From Polytrichum commune (taxonomy: Eukaryota > Streptophyta > Polytrichopsida > Polytrichales > Polytrichaceae), in the NCBI GenBank assembly GCA_950295325.1, contig OX485806.1:8804001-8868000 (forward strand): a stretch of 64,000 nt of DNA. The letters run 5' to 3'. Below are positions 1 to 11,040 of this stretch, in pieces. A program made the position numbers and the translations under genes. Every line of letters starts with the position of its first letter. The first letter of the stretch is position 1. Under the pieces are notes generated by a model. It was not told the origin of the DNA, made no database searches, and worked only from the letters and a program-made list of their open reading frames with translations.

Positions 1-718
1 TCAAGTCACCAAGTTAATTCCTCACTTATAATAGGGTTCCAACGTTCCAACCTTTGACAACAAAGTTGATACATCCAAGAAAAGTGAAGTTGTTTACATG
101 ACCCTCCAAGCACAATATATCTTTTAAGTATCGAGGTTCATACAACATATACAGATAGAGGTTTACAGTAATCCGCAAAATTAGAAATCAAGAGATATTA
201 GTTAATCCAAAGCTTTTAGAGTTCCATATTCAATGCAAAGCAACCAAAAGGAAGCAATCCGAAAGTAGAGTGAATTAGAAAACAAATCACACATATGGCA
301 ATAGACAAATGGTGGCAAATCATTTGACCAGGGACCATCCACAACAATCTGCAAGGAAGAACTTAGCCACATTCCACAACATCCCCACTGACTTCATCAA
401 TTCACGGCAGTGGATCCTTGTCGTTGAGTATCCGCTACTGATCTCCAGAGGTGACGGGAATAATCAAGCAAACTGTTGTGTAGGTTGTATACTAAGACCT
501 CGAGGAAACCAGAAGGGATAAGACCAAACCCTGAAGTAGGAAAAAAAGAGCCAAGAGTTCAATTCATTCAAGAAAGCATTTTGATGAATTTCACACTTAA
601 TGAGACTTGTGATGCAAACCTATTACAGTACTTTATTTGGAAATTTCAGCAAGCTTGCAGAGGAAAGGTATTAGGGAAAGCCCTATAGAATAAAATAAAG
701 AGAGAGTCGATTACAAAC

Positions 719-951
719 CTGTGCATGACAAGGGTGGAATGACAAGAATCGGGGCTGCTGCAAAAATCCGTCCTGCAGTGCATGCACTTACAGCACGCGC
801 ACTAGCAAGCCTGCTCTGGCCAATTTCATCACCATGTTCATCAAACACTTTGATGCCCTCTAGAAATTCATCTCTGCGGGTGATTCCGAGATTGAGGACG
901 TCCGCTGCCGCAACTGCACATAATGGTACAATTCTCCGTGCTATACCTGCC
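719..951 (-). pseudogene. Sideroflexin exon fragment, unit A
   Basis: Minus-strand translation gives a stretch resembling the C-terminal half of sideroflexins, the mitochondrial inner-membrane serine carriers. Visible family-like segments are CAVAAADVLNL, FDEHGDEIGQS and APILVIPP. The block has a plausible acceptor (TTTGCAG, ending at 952) and donor (ACAG then GTTTGT, at 718), so it looks like one 233-nt internal exon. I found no upstream or downstream exons in the window. The unit B copy is truncated. It may be one exon of a gene extending off the left edge or an isolated remnant; the lack of further recognisable exons favours a remnant. Confidence 0.6.
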
Positions 952-3139
952 CTGCAAACAATTTGGAGGTTGGGACTCTTTTTCATTTTTCTTCTTCATT
1001 TGTCGTGAATCAAATCAATCTCATGTCGGACCGGGGAGAGCCGGATGGTAGTTACAGGTGAACGGGTTGAGTTTGAGGATAACATGTTGAAGTTCAAGAC
1101 CTTAGGGAAATTACCAATCGTTTTAGAGGAATTTATAGAATATACCCCAACTTCATAAAGAAAGACAATTATTAAATCAACCACACTGGTTGAAACAATC
1201 ACATAGATGTGTCACATGGTCACATGACGCCTTGGGCGAATCAACACATACACTTGTACTACGCATATCATCCATGCCACGTCATCCAAGCCCCCCTCAT
1301 CCAAATTAGGTTAACCACTTGAAGTGGTTAACCGTAGTTAGAGGGGAGCCCACTTCTACATGCTTCTGCTCGTCATCCTACTCCCGCTCCTGCTCGCCCT
1401 CCCGCTACCGCTACTGCTTTCCTGTAGTGCAAATTCACTCATTTGTTGATGTTGTTTGATCTCCTGAGGTTGCCATTGCGAGAATTCATGTTGTAGAAGC
1501 TTGGTGTGCAACACTTAGGATTCACAAATTTAGGGGTTGAGGTTCGTTTGTATTCACCTTGTTCGTTAAGTGCTCTATTGGGAACTGTATCCTTGGTTGT
1601 CTGACCATTATCGAAGGATGTTCGAGCCTCAATTAATCAAATGGCGATGATGCATTAGTGTATAGGTACATCGAAGCTCGTGGTTCCTTAACATGCACCT
1701 TACGAATCTAAACTTGTTTTCTTTTTTGCACACATAAGTGAGAATAGCTCACTTTCAAGCTCACTATACTTGAAATGTGCCATCACCATCGACACCAAGA
1801 TTGTGTCTCCGGATTGAGTTTGCTTACTCCATCTTCAAAGTTCTGATGATGGATTTAGCCTGCACATCACTCCTCCGGGTGAGAGTTCTTTCCCCAAATT
1901 GTGTAGTCTGAACTTCATGTAAGGCACTTCAAGTTGGGATGTGCCAAGGATTCACGTTGAATGACAGTTCAATCCTTGACATAGGATCCCAAATTGAAGT
2001 GCAAACTTGAAGGAACTTCTCGGGTTTACTTCCTTAGTAGGAATCTTCGTGCCCAACTAAATTCAGCTTTTGGAAGGCATCTATTGTCTCTCATGTCTAT
2101 GTGGAGACTACAAATTCACTAAATGTTTTCTTTTTTAACTGCTTCTTGGTTGCTTCAGTCCATCCATTCCTCGGCTTCCTACTTTGGGAATCTCTCATAC
2201 ACATTCTCCTAGTTCAAAGCTTGCATCTCCAAATTTATGCTCTCAAATTGGGCAGGGTTCATCACCATTGGCACATGCTCATCAGAATTCTATGGTTGTT
2301 TGCTGCATGCATCAAATTGTTGGCTGAAAATTAATTGAATGTTCTCAAGTTTCAAGGCTATTTTAAGGGTCCGGGGAAATTTTGGGCACAAACGGTCGAG
2401 ATCCAAGTGTTTTCAAGTCCAGCCTGTCACATGTTCATAACTTTCAGTTGTTTTTTTATTAAATTAAGATATATTCTATAGATTCTTCTAAATTGATCGC
2501 CAAGTGAGCAACTAGGATGGTAATAGTCACATGTTGTAATGAGAAATTCCCCGGTTGATGTAATCATATCCTACCTCACAAAAAAAACTAAATCTTTGCA
2601 ATATGAGCTGACAAGGTTAGGAAGACCCCGCTAGCTGCTTAATTGGAATCTAAATGAGTTGAATTTTTTTCCTAGATGTAGCAAGGAAGTACGTGCCAAC
2701 ACTTCCTAAGCTTTCCAAAAGAAACTATTGGGAAAGAATTCTAACAAAAATGTAATATTCTTGAATGTAATACAAAATTCTCCTTAAATTTGTATTTCAG
2801 ATTGAGGATGAGGCTTGGTTAATTTTCACAACTTAAGTTAATTATATTTAAGTTAAGTGAAGATTTTTTTTCTCATTAAATGGCTATAGATCCTCCTAGT
2901 TCTTGAGCCATTTAGTATATTAGTAAAATTACACATGTACAAATTAATTTCTAGTATATTAAAAATCTAACACCTTCTACAATATGGGTGTGTATGTTGT
3001 TTCTCTTTAGATTTTAAATGCATTGTTTTGCTTATTTTGGATTTCAGATATATACAAATTCAAAGACACATCAATTTATTGAGGGTTTGTGATTGTAAGT
3101 GTGATTGTAATTGTGAGCGGTGAATCTTCTTTATAACTT
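952..3139. other. No gene recognised
   Basis: This is AT-rich sequence without a convincing coding region. Unit B lacks it: B jumps from the equivalent of about 930 to about 3140. It is therefore either an insertion in A or a deletion in B. A 25-bp palindrome at 1309-1333 is the only clear structure. Confidence 0.6.
1309..1333. repeat. Perfect 12-bp-arm palindrome
   Basis: The arms are GGTTAACCACTT and AAGTGGTTAACC around a single central G, with no mismatch. It could form a cruciform or hairpin. It lies in the stretch unique to unit A. No function is implied. Confidence 0.8.
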
Positions 3140-3934
3140 TGATTTTGGTTGGGCTCTTATTAGGCACTTCTAATTTTTGGAGCTCATATTCAAGTTTTAG
3201 AGATTATATTGAATTATTTGTTTTTTATCTTGTGTTTTGAAATATTTAGTCATAGCGAGGGAGGGACATGTGATGGTAGAGAAGTGCCACTAACGGAGAT
3301 AACCTTGGGGAAGGCCATTGAAAAACAATATGGGATTAAACTCGTCAACGACCAAATGCCTTTCCATTATCTTATGAAAGCAAAAAGAAAGAAATGCCCA
3401 TATGGTCAATTCAAATATAGATTTCATTTCAATAACCACATGAAGAAATCTCATCTTATGGTTTTTTCTAAAATAAAGGTGGGGCTGAAAGTTACAAATA
3501 CGATTAAATAAAAAATACATTAATTTCAAGGCTATAACAAATTCATTGAAGAGGGCAATTTTTTTTGAAAGAAGCCAAAGCAAGGGAGGCAAGAACAAAT
3601 GTAACATAACAAAAAAAAAAAACAATGACAACAAACATATCGGTTCTTATCCTACACTTTTAATTTTCATTTAGAAGTCTCATAAGCTTGAAGAGCTTTT
3701 GAGAATAATGACTTTGGGCAAGAATATGATTGGTGTGACCAAATTTGAGAAGTTATACAATTCTCAAGTTTGGGTTATTTTAGTTCTTCATTGTTCTACT
3801 TCTAACAAAAGAATTACCAAAACAATGAAAATATCATTTTTACCCAAGGATTGGAAGCAAAATGAAAATGTAAAGAAGGAATTCGTGACTCCAATTTTGA
3901 CGTGGCATTGTACTAAATTTTCCTCTAACATAAA
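3140..3934. other. Non-coding block shared by both units
   Basis: This block matches 22535-23354. It carries short open frames on the plus strand (3209-3511 and 3699-3953) that are partly conserved in unit B (22856-23083 and 23119-23460), but B has frame breaks. I recognise no family. It may be a decayed gene or transposon fragment. Confidence 0.4.
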
Positions 3935-4348
3935 CTCCCTCTGTTTTTTTTAAAAAAAAACTACTTTTTGAAAAATCCACGGGCCTAAGATTATTTTTTG
4001 CACTTCTAACATGAAATTGCGTGCGTTGCATAACTCTCACTAAGAGCTTTCTGGCAAGCTATTGGTGTCCATAATAACACTTATTCATCGTCATTGACAA
4101 TTGATACGGAACGATCTCACACATAAAACTGCGTTGATGTGCGGCAACGCTTGTCGAGTCCAAATATCAATTGTCAAAGAAGTATAAACTCTTATTTGAC
4201 TTGGTAATTCATCGGCAACAACGTTTACATTATTTTTGGCAAATTCCAGGTCATTTGACAAAGTTTAAAATACATTCTACCAATTGTAGCTTTTGTTTCG
4301 TAATGTAGTTTATATCCAAACGCAACTTTTATTTTGAAACAAAGGGAG
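3935..4348. mobile_element. Stowaway-like MITE (unit A copy)
   Basis: The ends are CTCCCTCTG and CAAAGGGAG, the common plant Tc1/mariner MITE terminus, in a 414-bp element with no ORF. The right flank is TA; the left flank is AA here but TA in the unit B copy at 23353. The element predates the duplication because both units carry it at the same place. Confidence 0.8.
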
Positions 4349-4782
4349 TACGTATCTTCATTTTCAATTAAGTTATCTTATTCAATTCCAATGTTTATTT
4401 TTTTATTTTTTATTTTTTATTTTGGTCTTCAATGTTTATATTTCAAAAAAAAATTCGTTCTTTATGTCTAATGTTTACATTTTTCCTTCTAGTAAGGGTA
4501 TATTAGAGAACGAGGACTAAAGCCCATATCAAGCGCTTTAGGGAGAATTTAAAAGAATGATAGAAGTTTGAACTAAAATGCGTTGTTTTTTGCTTCAAAA
4601 ATCAATTTAAAAATATTTACAATTGATTATTTTTTAAAATTTATACAACAAGAATTTTAGATTGTGTTTAACAACTTCATTTTTTTTTTACAATTTTTAG
4701 ATGATTTTTTAGTACATACATAGGGGGGGTCAAAAGTACGCACTCACGTGATTCCTAGTCTTAACTTTAAGTGCACTCCCCG
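4349..4782. other. No gene; short LINE-like trace
   Basis: This is AT-rich sequence. At 4523-4551 there is a 29-bp match to the L1-type LINE of unit B (27748-27776), beginning ACTAAAGCCCATATCAAGCG. It may be all that survives of the LINE 5' part lost from unit A. Confidence 0.5.
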
Positions 4783-5029
4783 AGTTCCAGATATCTTAAC
4801 TAACTCTCCCTCCATGCCTTTAGGATAACTCTAAGTATAGTGAACTCATGGTCATTTCTTATGAGGTGATAACCTAGGGTAAGACCATAGTCTCAACTAG
4901 TAGTGACTCCCTTTATCTTTAGAACTGCTAGAGCACCTAGGGTGGCACTTCTAGTCTTCTAGTAAAGGAGTTTAGTTGAACTAGAGGTTGTAAATAATAA
5001 ATAATAAATAATAATAAATACACGTTACA
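4783..5029 (-). repeat. 3' LTR of chromovirus, truncated
   Basis: It shares ATCTTAACTA...CTCTCCCTCCATG through ACACGTTACA with the LTR at 6689-7400. The part matching the first 90 bp or so of that LTR is missing or unrecognisable. It contains the empty site CCTTTAGG (near 4817) for the hAT MITE present in the other LTR. Confidence 0.8.
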
Positions 5030-5372
5030 CACCTCCCCACTTAGGAATGAACGTCCGCATTCATGTATTATCCCAAATCGTAGTGCATCAAGACATAAAG
5101 TCAAGACCACCACTAATTAAAGCGAGCCCTGGGATCTGTATCAGTGTCCATGGTCCATGCCAATTGGTTGGGTGAAACAACTTAATAATAACACCCCGTT
5201 TACAGGATCTTGTGCAAGCCTGAAAGAACAGAAGGCGTCTACCCTGAAGATTCCTACCGCCTCAAACGTTTCTGTGCAGCTGGGGCTTTGCGGTCACGCT
5301 TGACACCTTTACGTGTTAGCCTGTCCTCCGACTTGGCTACCGCATCCTAGTACTCATTGAGGACTTCTACAC

Positions 5373-5882
5373 TCAAGTTGCATTCTGGCTCCCATGAATT
5401 ATACTCGGTGCATATCCGAGCCATTTGATAAGATAGAATTTCTTGGGGCGAGAACGACACCCTCTATCCTCATGTGAAAGCACACCTTCTACTTCATAAG
5501 ATGCATCTTCCGCAAAGATTGGCGGAGGGGGAGGCTGTACCCTGCCATCGGCCACATAAGGCCTAAGAAGTGATACATGAAAAACATTGTGGATCTTAAT
5601 TGTATTTGGCAGTTGCACGCGGTATGCTACAACCCCTATCCTCTTGACTATCTGAAATGGACCAATCCACCTTGGTAACAACTTTCGAGCTCCTAGGACC
5701 TTCAACTTAATGTTGGCAATACTTACAAGCACTTGCTGGTTCACCTCAAACGATACCTCTCGTCTGTGCTTGTCAACATAGAACTTTTGTCGTTGTTGCG
5801 CAGCAATCAAATGTTTCTTGGTCAAACCAATTACATTTGTCATATGCTCGACAAAATTTTGCGCAGCAAAGATTTGATACAT
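5373..5882 (-). pseudogene. Chromovirus integrase C terminus plus chromodomain
   Basis: The roughly 170-residue frame shows the gypsy integrase C-terminal signature KLLPRWIGPFQIVKRIG, then VYxVQLP-like and HNVFHVSLLRPYV, followed by a chromodomain with YEVEGVLSHE and YLIKWLGY. Chromodomains target these elements to modified histones. The frame slips just after the LGYAPS segment: the expected WEPE is readable in the next frame on the minus strand just beyond. The upstream integrase core is absent, so this is a non-functional remnant joined to a gag-like piece at about 5890. Confidence 0.85.
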
Positions 5883-5893
5883 GCTGTTCTCAC

Positions 5894-6124
5894 TTATTGG
5901 TCACACTGCGTCTCTATCCGTTGAAACTGATCATGGTCATCAATGAGTTTCCCCTCACAATATTCCCGGATATTTATGGCTACCAGATGACCCATAGCTT
6001 CATCCGTATCTACGGATGTGGGAGATGTGACCACGGGAGGAACTACAAGAGGGCTACCCTCAGTTGATGGACCAGATGTGTCCAGGTCAGTGGCCATTGG
6101 ACCAAATAAACACCCAAAACCCAA
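5894..6124 (-). pseudogene. Gag-like N terminus of the chromovirus
   Basis: This short frame lies between the primer site and the integrase remnant, where gag would start. A Ser/Thr/Pro-rich opening leads into a short segment with EYCEGKLIDDHDQF. Assignment to gag rests on position only; I see no zinc knuckle or capsid motif. Confidence 0.4.
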
Positions 6125-6675
6125 ATAAAACGTTCAAATTTTGAAGAAAACCAGAAATAAAATACCATAAAATGTTCTCAAAATTATAGAAATTGCTTCA
6201 ACTACAAATGAAAATAAATTTTTAGTTGATAACCGGCTGACCCGATACTCAAGTCGCGCTACAAAAGTTTTTCACCTCGTGTAACCGGACGAACCGGTAA
6301 CCACATGGCGGTGACCAGTCGTGTCGGTCTGCCGACGTCAGCCGTTTCTGCGCGTTCAACTGAAGCGTTCGATCTCTCGTTTCCTCATGATGCGGACCAC
6401 ATGCGATCAATACCTCGGCATTCATGTGTGCAAATCACACAGTCGTTAATATGAATGGAGATTAGCGAATTTTTCTGCGAGCTCACGGCCATCGCCCGTC
6501 GCGCTGCTCGTATGCGCGTATGCGTACGCGGCAGTTCGTACGCGTATGCGGCTCTAAATACAAAATAAATAAATTACACCATTCCCCAAATTCTGCTCCC
6601 CATTTCCCCAAATCTCAACACAACAAAATGCACAACGGAATAATAGCATCACCCAAAAATGAACAAGGTTCAAGA

Positions 6676-6687
6676 GCTCTAATACCA
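6676..6687 (-). other. Primer binding site (initiator-Met tRNA type)
   Basis: The minus strand reads TGGTATTAGAGC one base after the LTR terminus GTTACA. The common plant iMet primer site is TGGTATCAGAGC, so there is one mismatch. Confidence 0.8.
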
Positions 6688-6688
6688 A

Positions 6689-7400
6689 TGTAACATATCT
6701 CACAATAATGAGATTCAAGAGGCATGTTCCACCCAACCTTAGAGCTTATATACTAGATACTGCTATGAGTTGAGGCTCCCTTCAACTATTAGTTCTAGAT
6801 ATCTTAACTAGCTCTCCCTCCATGCTTCTAGGCTCGGGGGGGGGGGGGGGGAGGGTAGCGTGTTAAAAAGTTAAGGATCTAGGTGCGAACAACCATTATT
6901 TTATAGGGGGGTATTACTTTCAAAAAAGAAATTCACATGCTATCATTATGTAATTTTCTACTTTGGGTTGATAGAAAAATGGCTTGCATTACTTATAATT
7001 CCAAATTACCTATTATTCCATACCCTATAGTACTTTAAAGATGTCCAATGCCATTTTTGATACCCTATATTACTCTTAAGTCCATTTATAATTTTTTGCC
7101 CCCATGTTTTTAAAATACCCTATCATTTGTTCGCACGTATATTGCTACTCCAACCAATGACTACCCCCCCCCCCCGAGCCTTTAGGATAACTCCAAGTAC
7201 AGTTAACTCATGGTCGTTTCTTACGAGGTGATAACCTAGGGTAAGACCACAGTCTCAACTAGTAGTGACTCCCTTTACCTTTAGAATTGCTAGAGCACCT
7301 AGGGTGGCACCTCTAGTCTTCTAGTAAAGGAGTTTAGTTGAACTAGAGGTTGTAAATAGTAAATAGTAAATAATAAATAAATAAGTAAATACACGTTACA
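6689..7400 (-). repeat. 5' LTR of chromovirus carrying a nested MITE
   Basis: The ends on the plus strand are TGTAAC and GTTACA. It is 712 bp long, but 354 bp of this is a hAT MITE plus its duplicated target (6825-7186), so the native LTR is about 358 bp. An (AGTAA)n-like simple repeat lies near the right end. Confidence 0.85.
6833..7178. mobile_element. hAT-type MITE with poly-G termini, copy 1
   Basis: This 346-bp element begins CTCGGGGG and ends CCCCCGAG. The flanking 8-mers are CTTCTAGG (6825-6832) and CCTTTAGG (7179-7186). The paired LTR at about 4817 shows the uninterrupted CCTTTAGG, so the 8-bp target duplication is direct, with two mutations in the left copy. Eight-bp duplications are characteristic of hAT transposition. 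There is no ORF. Confidence 0.9.
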
Positions 7401-9558
7401 CAATTAACATCAACAACCAAGTAACCAAGGCCTTTGAACTCCATAGAGGAGCCCGTTAGGGCTGCACTTTAGCCCCCTATATGTTCATTATTATGGCAAA
7501 AACACTATATGCAAGAGTTAAATATGCAATGAGATGCGATAACCTCAAAGGAATTACCCTCCCTCAATATAACTCCCATCAAATCATTAGCCAATATGTA
7601 GAGGGCACATCTTCTATGGTGAAGGTGGAACAAACAATTGTTGATAACCTTGTTGGGATCTTGCACAAGTTTGGAATGGTGTCCGGATTGAAGATCAATT
7701 GGCATAAAAATGTCGCATACCGGTACGGCCAAGGATGACCACCGAGATGGGTGGAAAAATATCAATGGAAATGGGCCGCTAACGGAGACCTATCAAACTA
7801 CTAGGAATGTCATTTGGGATTCAACTAAAAATTCATGATGTTTACCAACTCTTGATAAACAATGATAAAACCAAACTCAAATATTGGAGCTCTACACATT
7901 TATCGCTTGCAGGCTGAACCCTTATTATGAACCAAGTTTTGATGTCATCCCTTTGGTACTTCATTGTTGTTTGGGTTGGGTCTGAGAGAGTTTTTGGAAA
8001 AATTAAAGCTTTACTTCGCAATTACTTGTGGTCCGGATCAAAAAATACATCCAAGGCATGGGTGAATTGGGATGATTGCACTATGCCCAAAAAAATCGGT
8101 AACCTTAGTTCTCGGGGGGGGGGGGCAGTGTGTTAAAAAGTTAAGGATATAGGTGCGAACAACCATTATTTTATAGGGGGGTATTACTTTCAATTCTCTT
8201 TTTTTTTTCACATGCTATCATTATGCAAATTTCTACTTTGGGTTAATAGAAAAATGGCTTGCATTACTTATAATTCCATATTACCTATTATTCCATACCC
8301 TATAGTTCTTTAAAGATGTCCAGTGCCATTTTTGATACCCTATATTACTCTTAAGTCCATTTATAATTTTTTGCCCCCATGTTTTTAAAATACCCTATCA
8401 TTTGTTTGCACGTATATTGCTACTCCAACCAATGACTACCCCCCCCCCCCCCCGAGCCTTAGTTTGATCTTGCTAGAAAATGCTATGAAAGGCCTTATGA
8501 GCAAATGAGCAGTACAAACTCTTCTACCTAACAACTCAAACCATTCAAATCATCCTTAGGTACCACATTACGAAGTTGCAACCAACCAACCATGATCCAT
8601 GGGCTGCATCCTCTTTGTGGTTATTCTCACCAAATTTCTCTACCAAAGGTGGAACCAAAGTCTGGCATCACAATACTCAATCATGAAAGGTGATGGCAAG
8701 GACGGTTACATACCGCCCTCCTCCAACTCCGGAGGATATTTTGCAACTTAGCCTATGGTGGAGGACATAGTATCAAAGTATTTGTTTTGGTATCACCACG
8801 AGTAGGGCTTTAACTTTGTATGGGAAAGTACTAAGGTACTTTCGGGATATTTGGGGACCTGGAAGATATGAAGTCCACAACTGGGAGGCGGCCAAAGGTA
8901 AATTCTCCAATGACGAGATTTACCACGACTTTTGGATTAAACTTCTTGAATTTTACGGACTATCCCGTGATAGGATGCTCAACCAACAAATTGCTCAACT
9001 CACTTCACAAAAATGGGTTGGCCTCTATAGAAGTGAGGACGATGCTCTACCGGAATGGGTGGTGTGCGCGGGTTAATTTAACATTGGACCAATTCAATTT
9101 AGTACGGACTTCATGAACACATTTCTGCAATCCACCGTCGGGCCGCAGTATTTCATCCCTCACAGAAATTAAGCCTAACACCAAGAATGCGACACACCAA
9201 CGGCCTTCTTAGGATGGATGTCGCAAGTTAGGGTGGATAGCCTAAAGAGAGAGAGAGCAACCAAGCCCAATTTATTTTGTTTTTTTGGCAAGCTTCATCA
9301 ATTGTTTTTTGACCCTACCCGTTGGTGGTGGTCGGAGGCTATGCCTTGTTTTTGCCTATTCGGCCAAGAAGGGAAGGAAATGGATTATTCAGCAAATGGT
9401 CCTCAAGAAAATGATTCCTCATAAATGAAGGAATGAAATTCCATCTTCCACTTCCCCTAAGTGGAATGTCATCTGGCACAAAACTAAGGCACAAAAAGAG
9501 TTCAAAGGCCTTATTGTGACTTGCAATAACTTAGTTGTCACTTGGAAGATTAGGCCAT
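7401..9558 (+). pseudogene. L1-type LINE, 3' part, unit A
   Basis: It matches 28619-30438 of unit B and starts inside the reverse transcriptase domain. The frame is recognisable in pieces: GCTLAPYMFIIM (RT motif B region, stop just before), the YVEGTS equivalent of YADD, SGLKINWHKN, then MNQVLMSSLWYFIVVW and the C-terminal part with YHDFWIKLLEFYGLS. Stops and shifts break it throughout. A hAT MITE splits it at 8111-8456. Its 5' side was lost with the chromovirus insertion. Confidence 0.8.
8111..8456. mobile_element. hAT-type MITE with poly-G termini, copy 2
   Basis: It has the same length (346 bp) and family as 6833-7178, with CTCGGGGG and CCCCCGAG termini. The 8-bp target duplication is perfect: CCTTAGTT at 8103-8110 and 8457-8464. 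Unit B has the empty site (29326-29335 region). It therefore inserted after the segmental duplication, or was never in the B lineage. Confidence 0.95.
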
Positions 9559-10329
9559 AGATGGGCATTATTTCCTAATCTCCACTTGGGTTCCGCTAGT
9601 TCGCCCATTTTGGTTGTATTTTGGTTCTCTCTTCCAATTGAGTTTTCAATTTGTGCCAAAAAAAGAAAGAAGTGGGTGCAAAGAGAAAAGTATCAATCTA
9701 AGGCACGTCTACCTTACCTACCCACCAACTTCATGGTACCAATATTGGACCGATTCACATGGAGTCCCAAGTCCCACTCATGTCAAGTCCCAAACATGAA
9801 GGCAAGATCCCAACTTTTGAGTCTCAATTTTTTTTATTAAAGTATGGTTACTTATCCATTAAAGTAAGATATTGAAAAAAAAATTATGCAAATTTTTTTC
9901 AAGACTATAATTACGAGTTGGATTTAAATTTTTACTTGACCCAACTCTCAACAAAAGTCCCTCACTTCACCTCCAAAATGAGTTGCAGTGTAAGACATCC
10001 ATGTCTTGCTTGGGACTCGAGACCCGTGTGAAGTGATGAATCACAACTTCCATGCTCTCAATGGCTGAGAATGCACTGACTGACCTCAAGTGAACTGGGA
10101 CTTGGGACTCGTATGAACTGGCCCTTACGCTACTTATAGTCAAATGGGACAAAACAATTTTCCGATAGCTCCGAACTATTTGACCACTTAGGTTTAGGAT
10201 TGTGACCTTTGATGAGCAATCAAGTTGTGGGTTTCGCGGAGGAGGTTTGCCTCTTCCCATGCAACCTTCAAATCTTCATATCAAGTTCAGTATTCCTTGC
10301 CAAGGCTGAAGAGACAGATGCTTGTTGTG
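9559..10329. other. LINE 3' flank; no gene
   Basis: AT-rich DNA is shared with unit B (30439-31225). Unit B has a 27-bp tandem duplication of the CCCAAGTCCCACTCATGTC motif (about 30647-30695) where A has one copy. I see no coding region. Confidence 0.6.
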
Positions 10330-10860
10330 GCTGAGAATCATCATCCGCATGTGTTCAGATCAAGTTGCAAGGTTGAAGTTACAATTTGTTTTGGGTTAGC
10401 AATAATCGCCATCCATGTGTAATCACATCGAGTTGCAAGGTTGAATTTACACTTTGTTTTGGGGCCACCTAGAATCACCATCTAAATGTATTGAAATTGA
10501 GTTGCAAGGTTGGAAGGTTGAAGTACCAATATATTTCGGGGCTAAAAATCAGAGATAAAATAAAAGATAATGAAACACATGTGGTTGTGACTATAGGAGT
10601 TCCTCGTAAACCAAGAAAATGACCAAAAGCACCTGCTACACAACTACCTAATAAAGGTGAAGTTACAATTAATAAATACATACATAATTTTATTTATTTT
10701 TAATGGTGACCAAAATACAATCGATTGGGTAGATAATTGATTGTATTTTGGGCGACAGCCGCAAAAACCAAGACTTAGATGAAATCATCATTCGAATGTG
10801 TTTAGATTGAGTGTGGTGCGAGGCAAGGGTGAAGTTATAATATATTTTGGGGCTAGAATC
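10330..10860 (+). repeat. Degenerate ~70-bp repeats upstream of small ORF
   Basis: At least four imperfect units share GAGTTGCAAGGTTGAAGTT then ACAATnTnTTTTGGGG (starts near 10362, 10430, 10499 and 10808). They are also present in unit B (31260 to 32410). They end just before the start codon of the 52-residue ORF. They may be a decayed tandem array or duplicated leader sequence. Confidence 0.55.
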
Positions 10861-10881
10861 ATCATCATCGGCAACGCAGCT

Positions 10882-11040
10882 ATGGCGAGCCAGAATGAGA
10901 AGGTAGCCATTGGGCTGGGCTTCGTGGGGACTTTGTTCACTCTTCTCGCCTACAACCAGACATTCATGACCACCACGCAAACCATTGTGACCGGCTTTGT
11001 GCTCATGTTCGTGGCCTTGGGTGTGAAGGAATTGAACTAA
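10882..11040 (+). CDS. 52-residue hydrophobic small protein (unit A)
   Basis: An ATG-initiated frame of 52 codons begins MASQNEKVAIGLGFVGTLFT and ends in GVKELN. It has a hydrophobic stretch at about residues 8-24 and another at about 37-47, so it could span a membrane twice. The codons are GC-richer than the surroundings. Unit B carries the same frame intact (32436-32594), with one visible amino-acid change (Leu to Ile). I do not recognise the family. It sits about 490 bp upstream of the kinase start in both units and could be a separate gene or a 5' ORF of the same transcript. Confidence 0.55.
   Translation: MASQNEKVAIGLGFVGTLFTLLAYNQTFMTTTQTIVTGFVLMFVALGVKELN

Larger units (their letters stand above)
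4783..7400 (-). mobile_element. Collapsed Ty3/gypsy chromovirus
   Basis: Two direct LTRs (4783-5029, truncated, and 6689-7400) flank an internal part of only about 1.66 kb. Read on the minus strand the order is 5' LTR, a primer site like that for initiator-Met tRNA (TGGTATTAGAGC, 6676-6687), a gag-like start, the integrase C terminus with chromodomain, a purine tract (AGTGGGGAGG near 5030) and the 3' LTR. Most of gag-pol, including protease, reverse transcriptase and RNase H, is missing. The right LTR abuts the L1-type LINE exactly where unit B is uninterrupted (28619), so it inserted there, and the left flank was later rearranged. Unit B lacks it. Confidence 0.85.
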
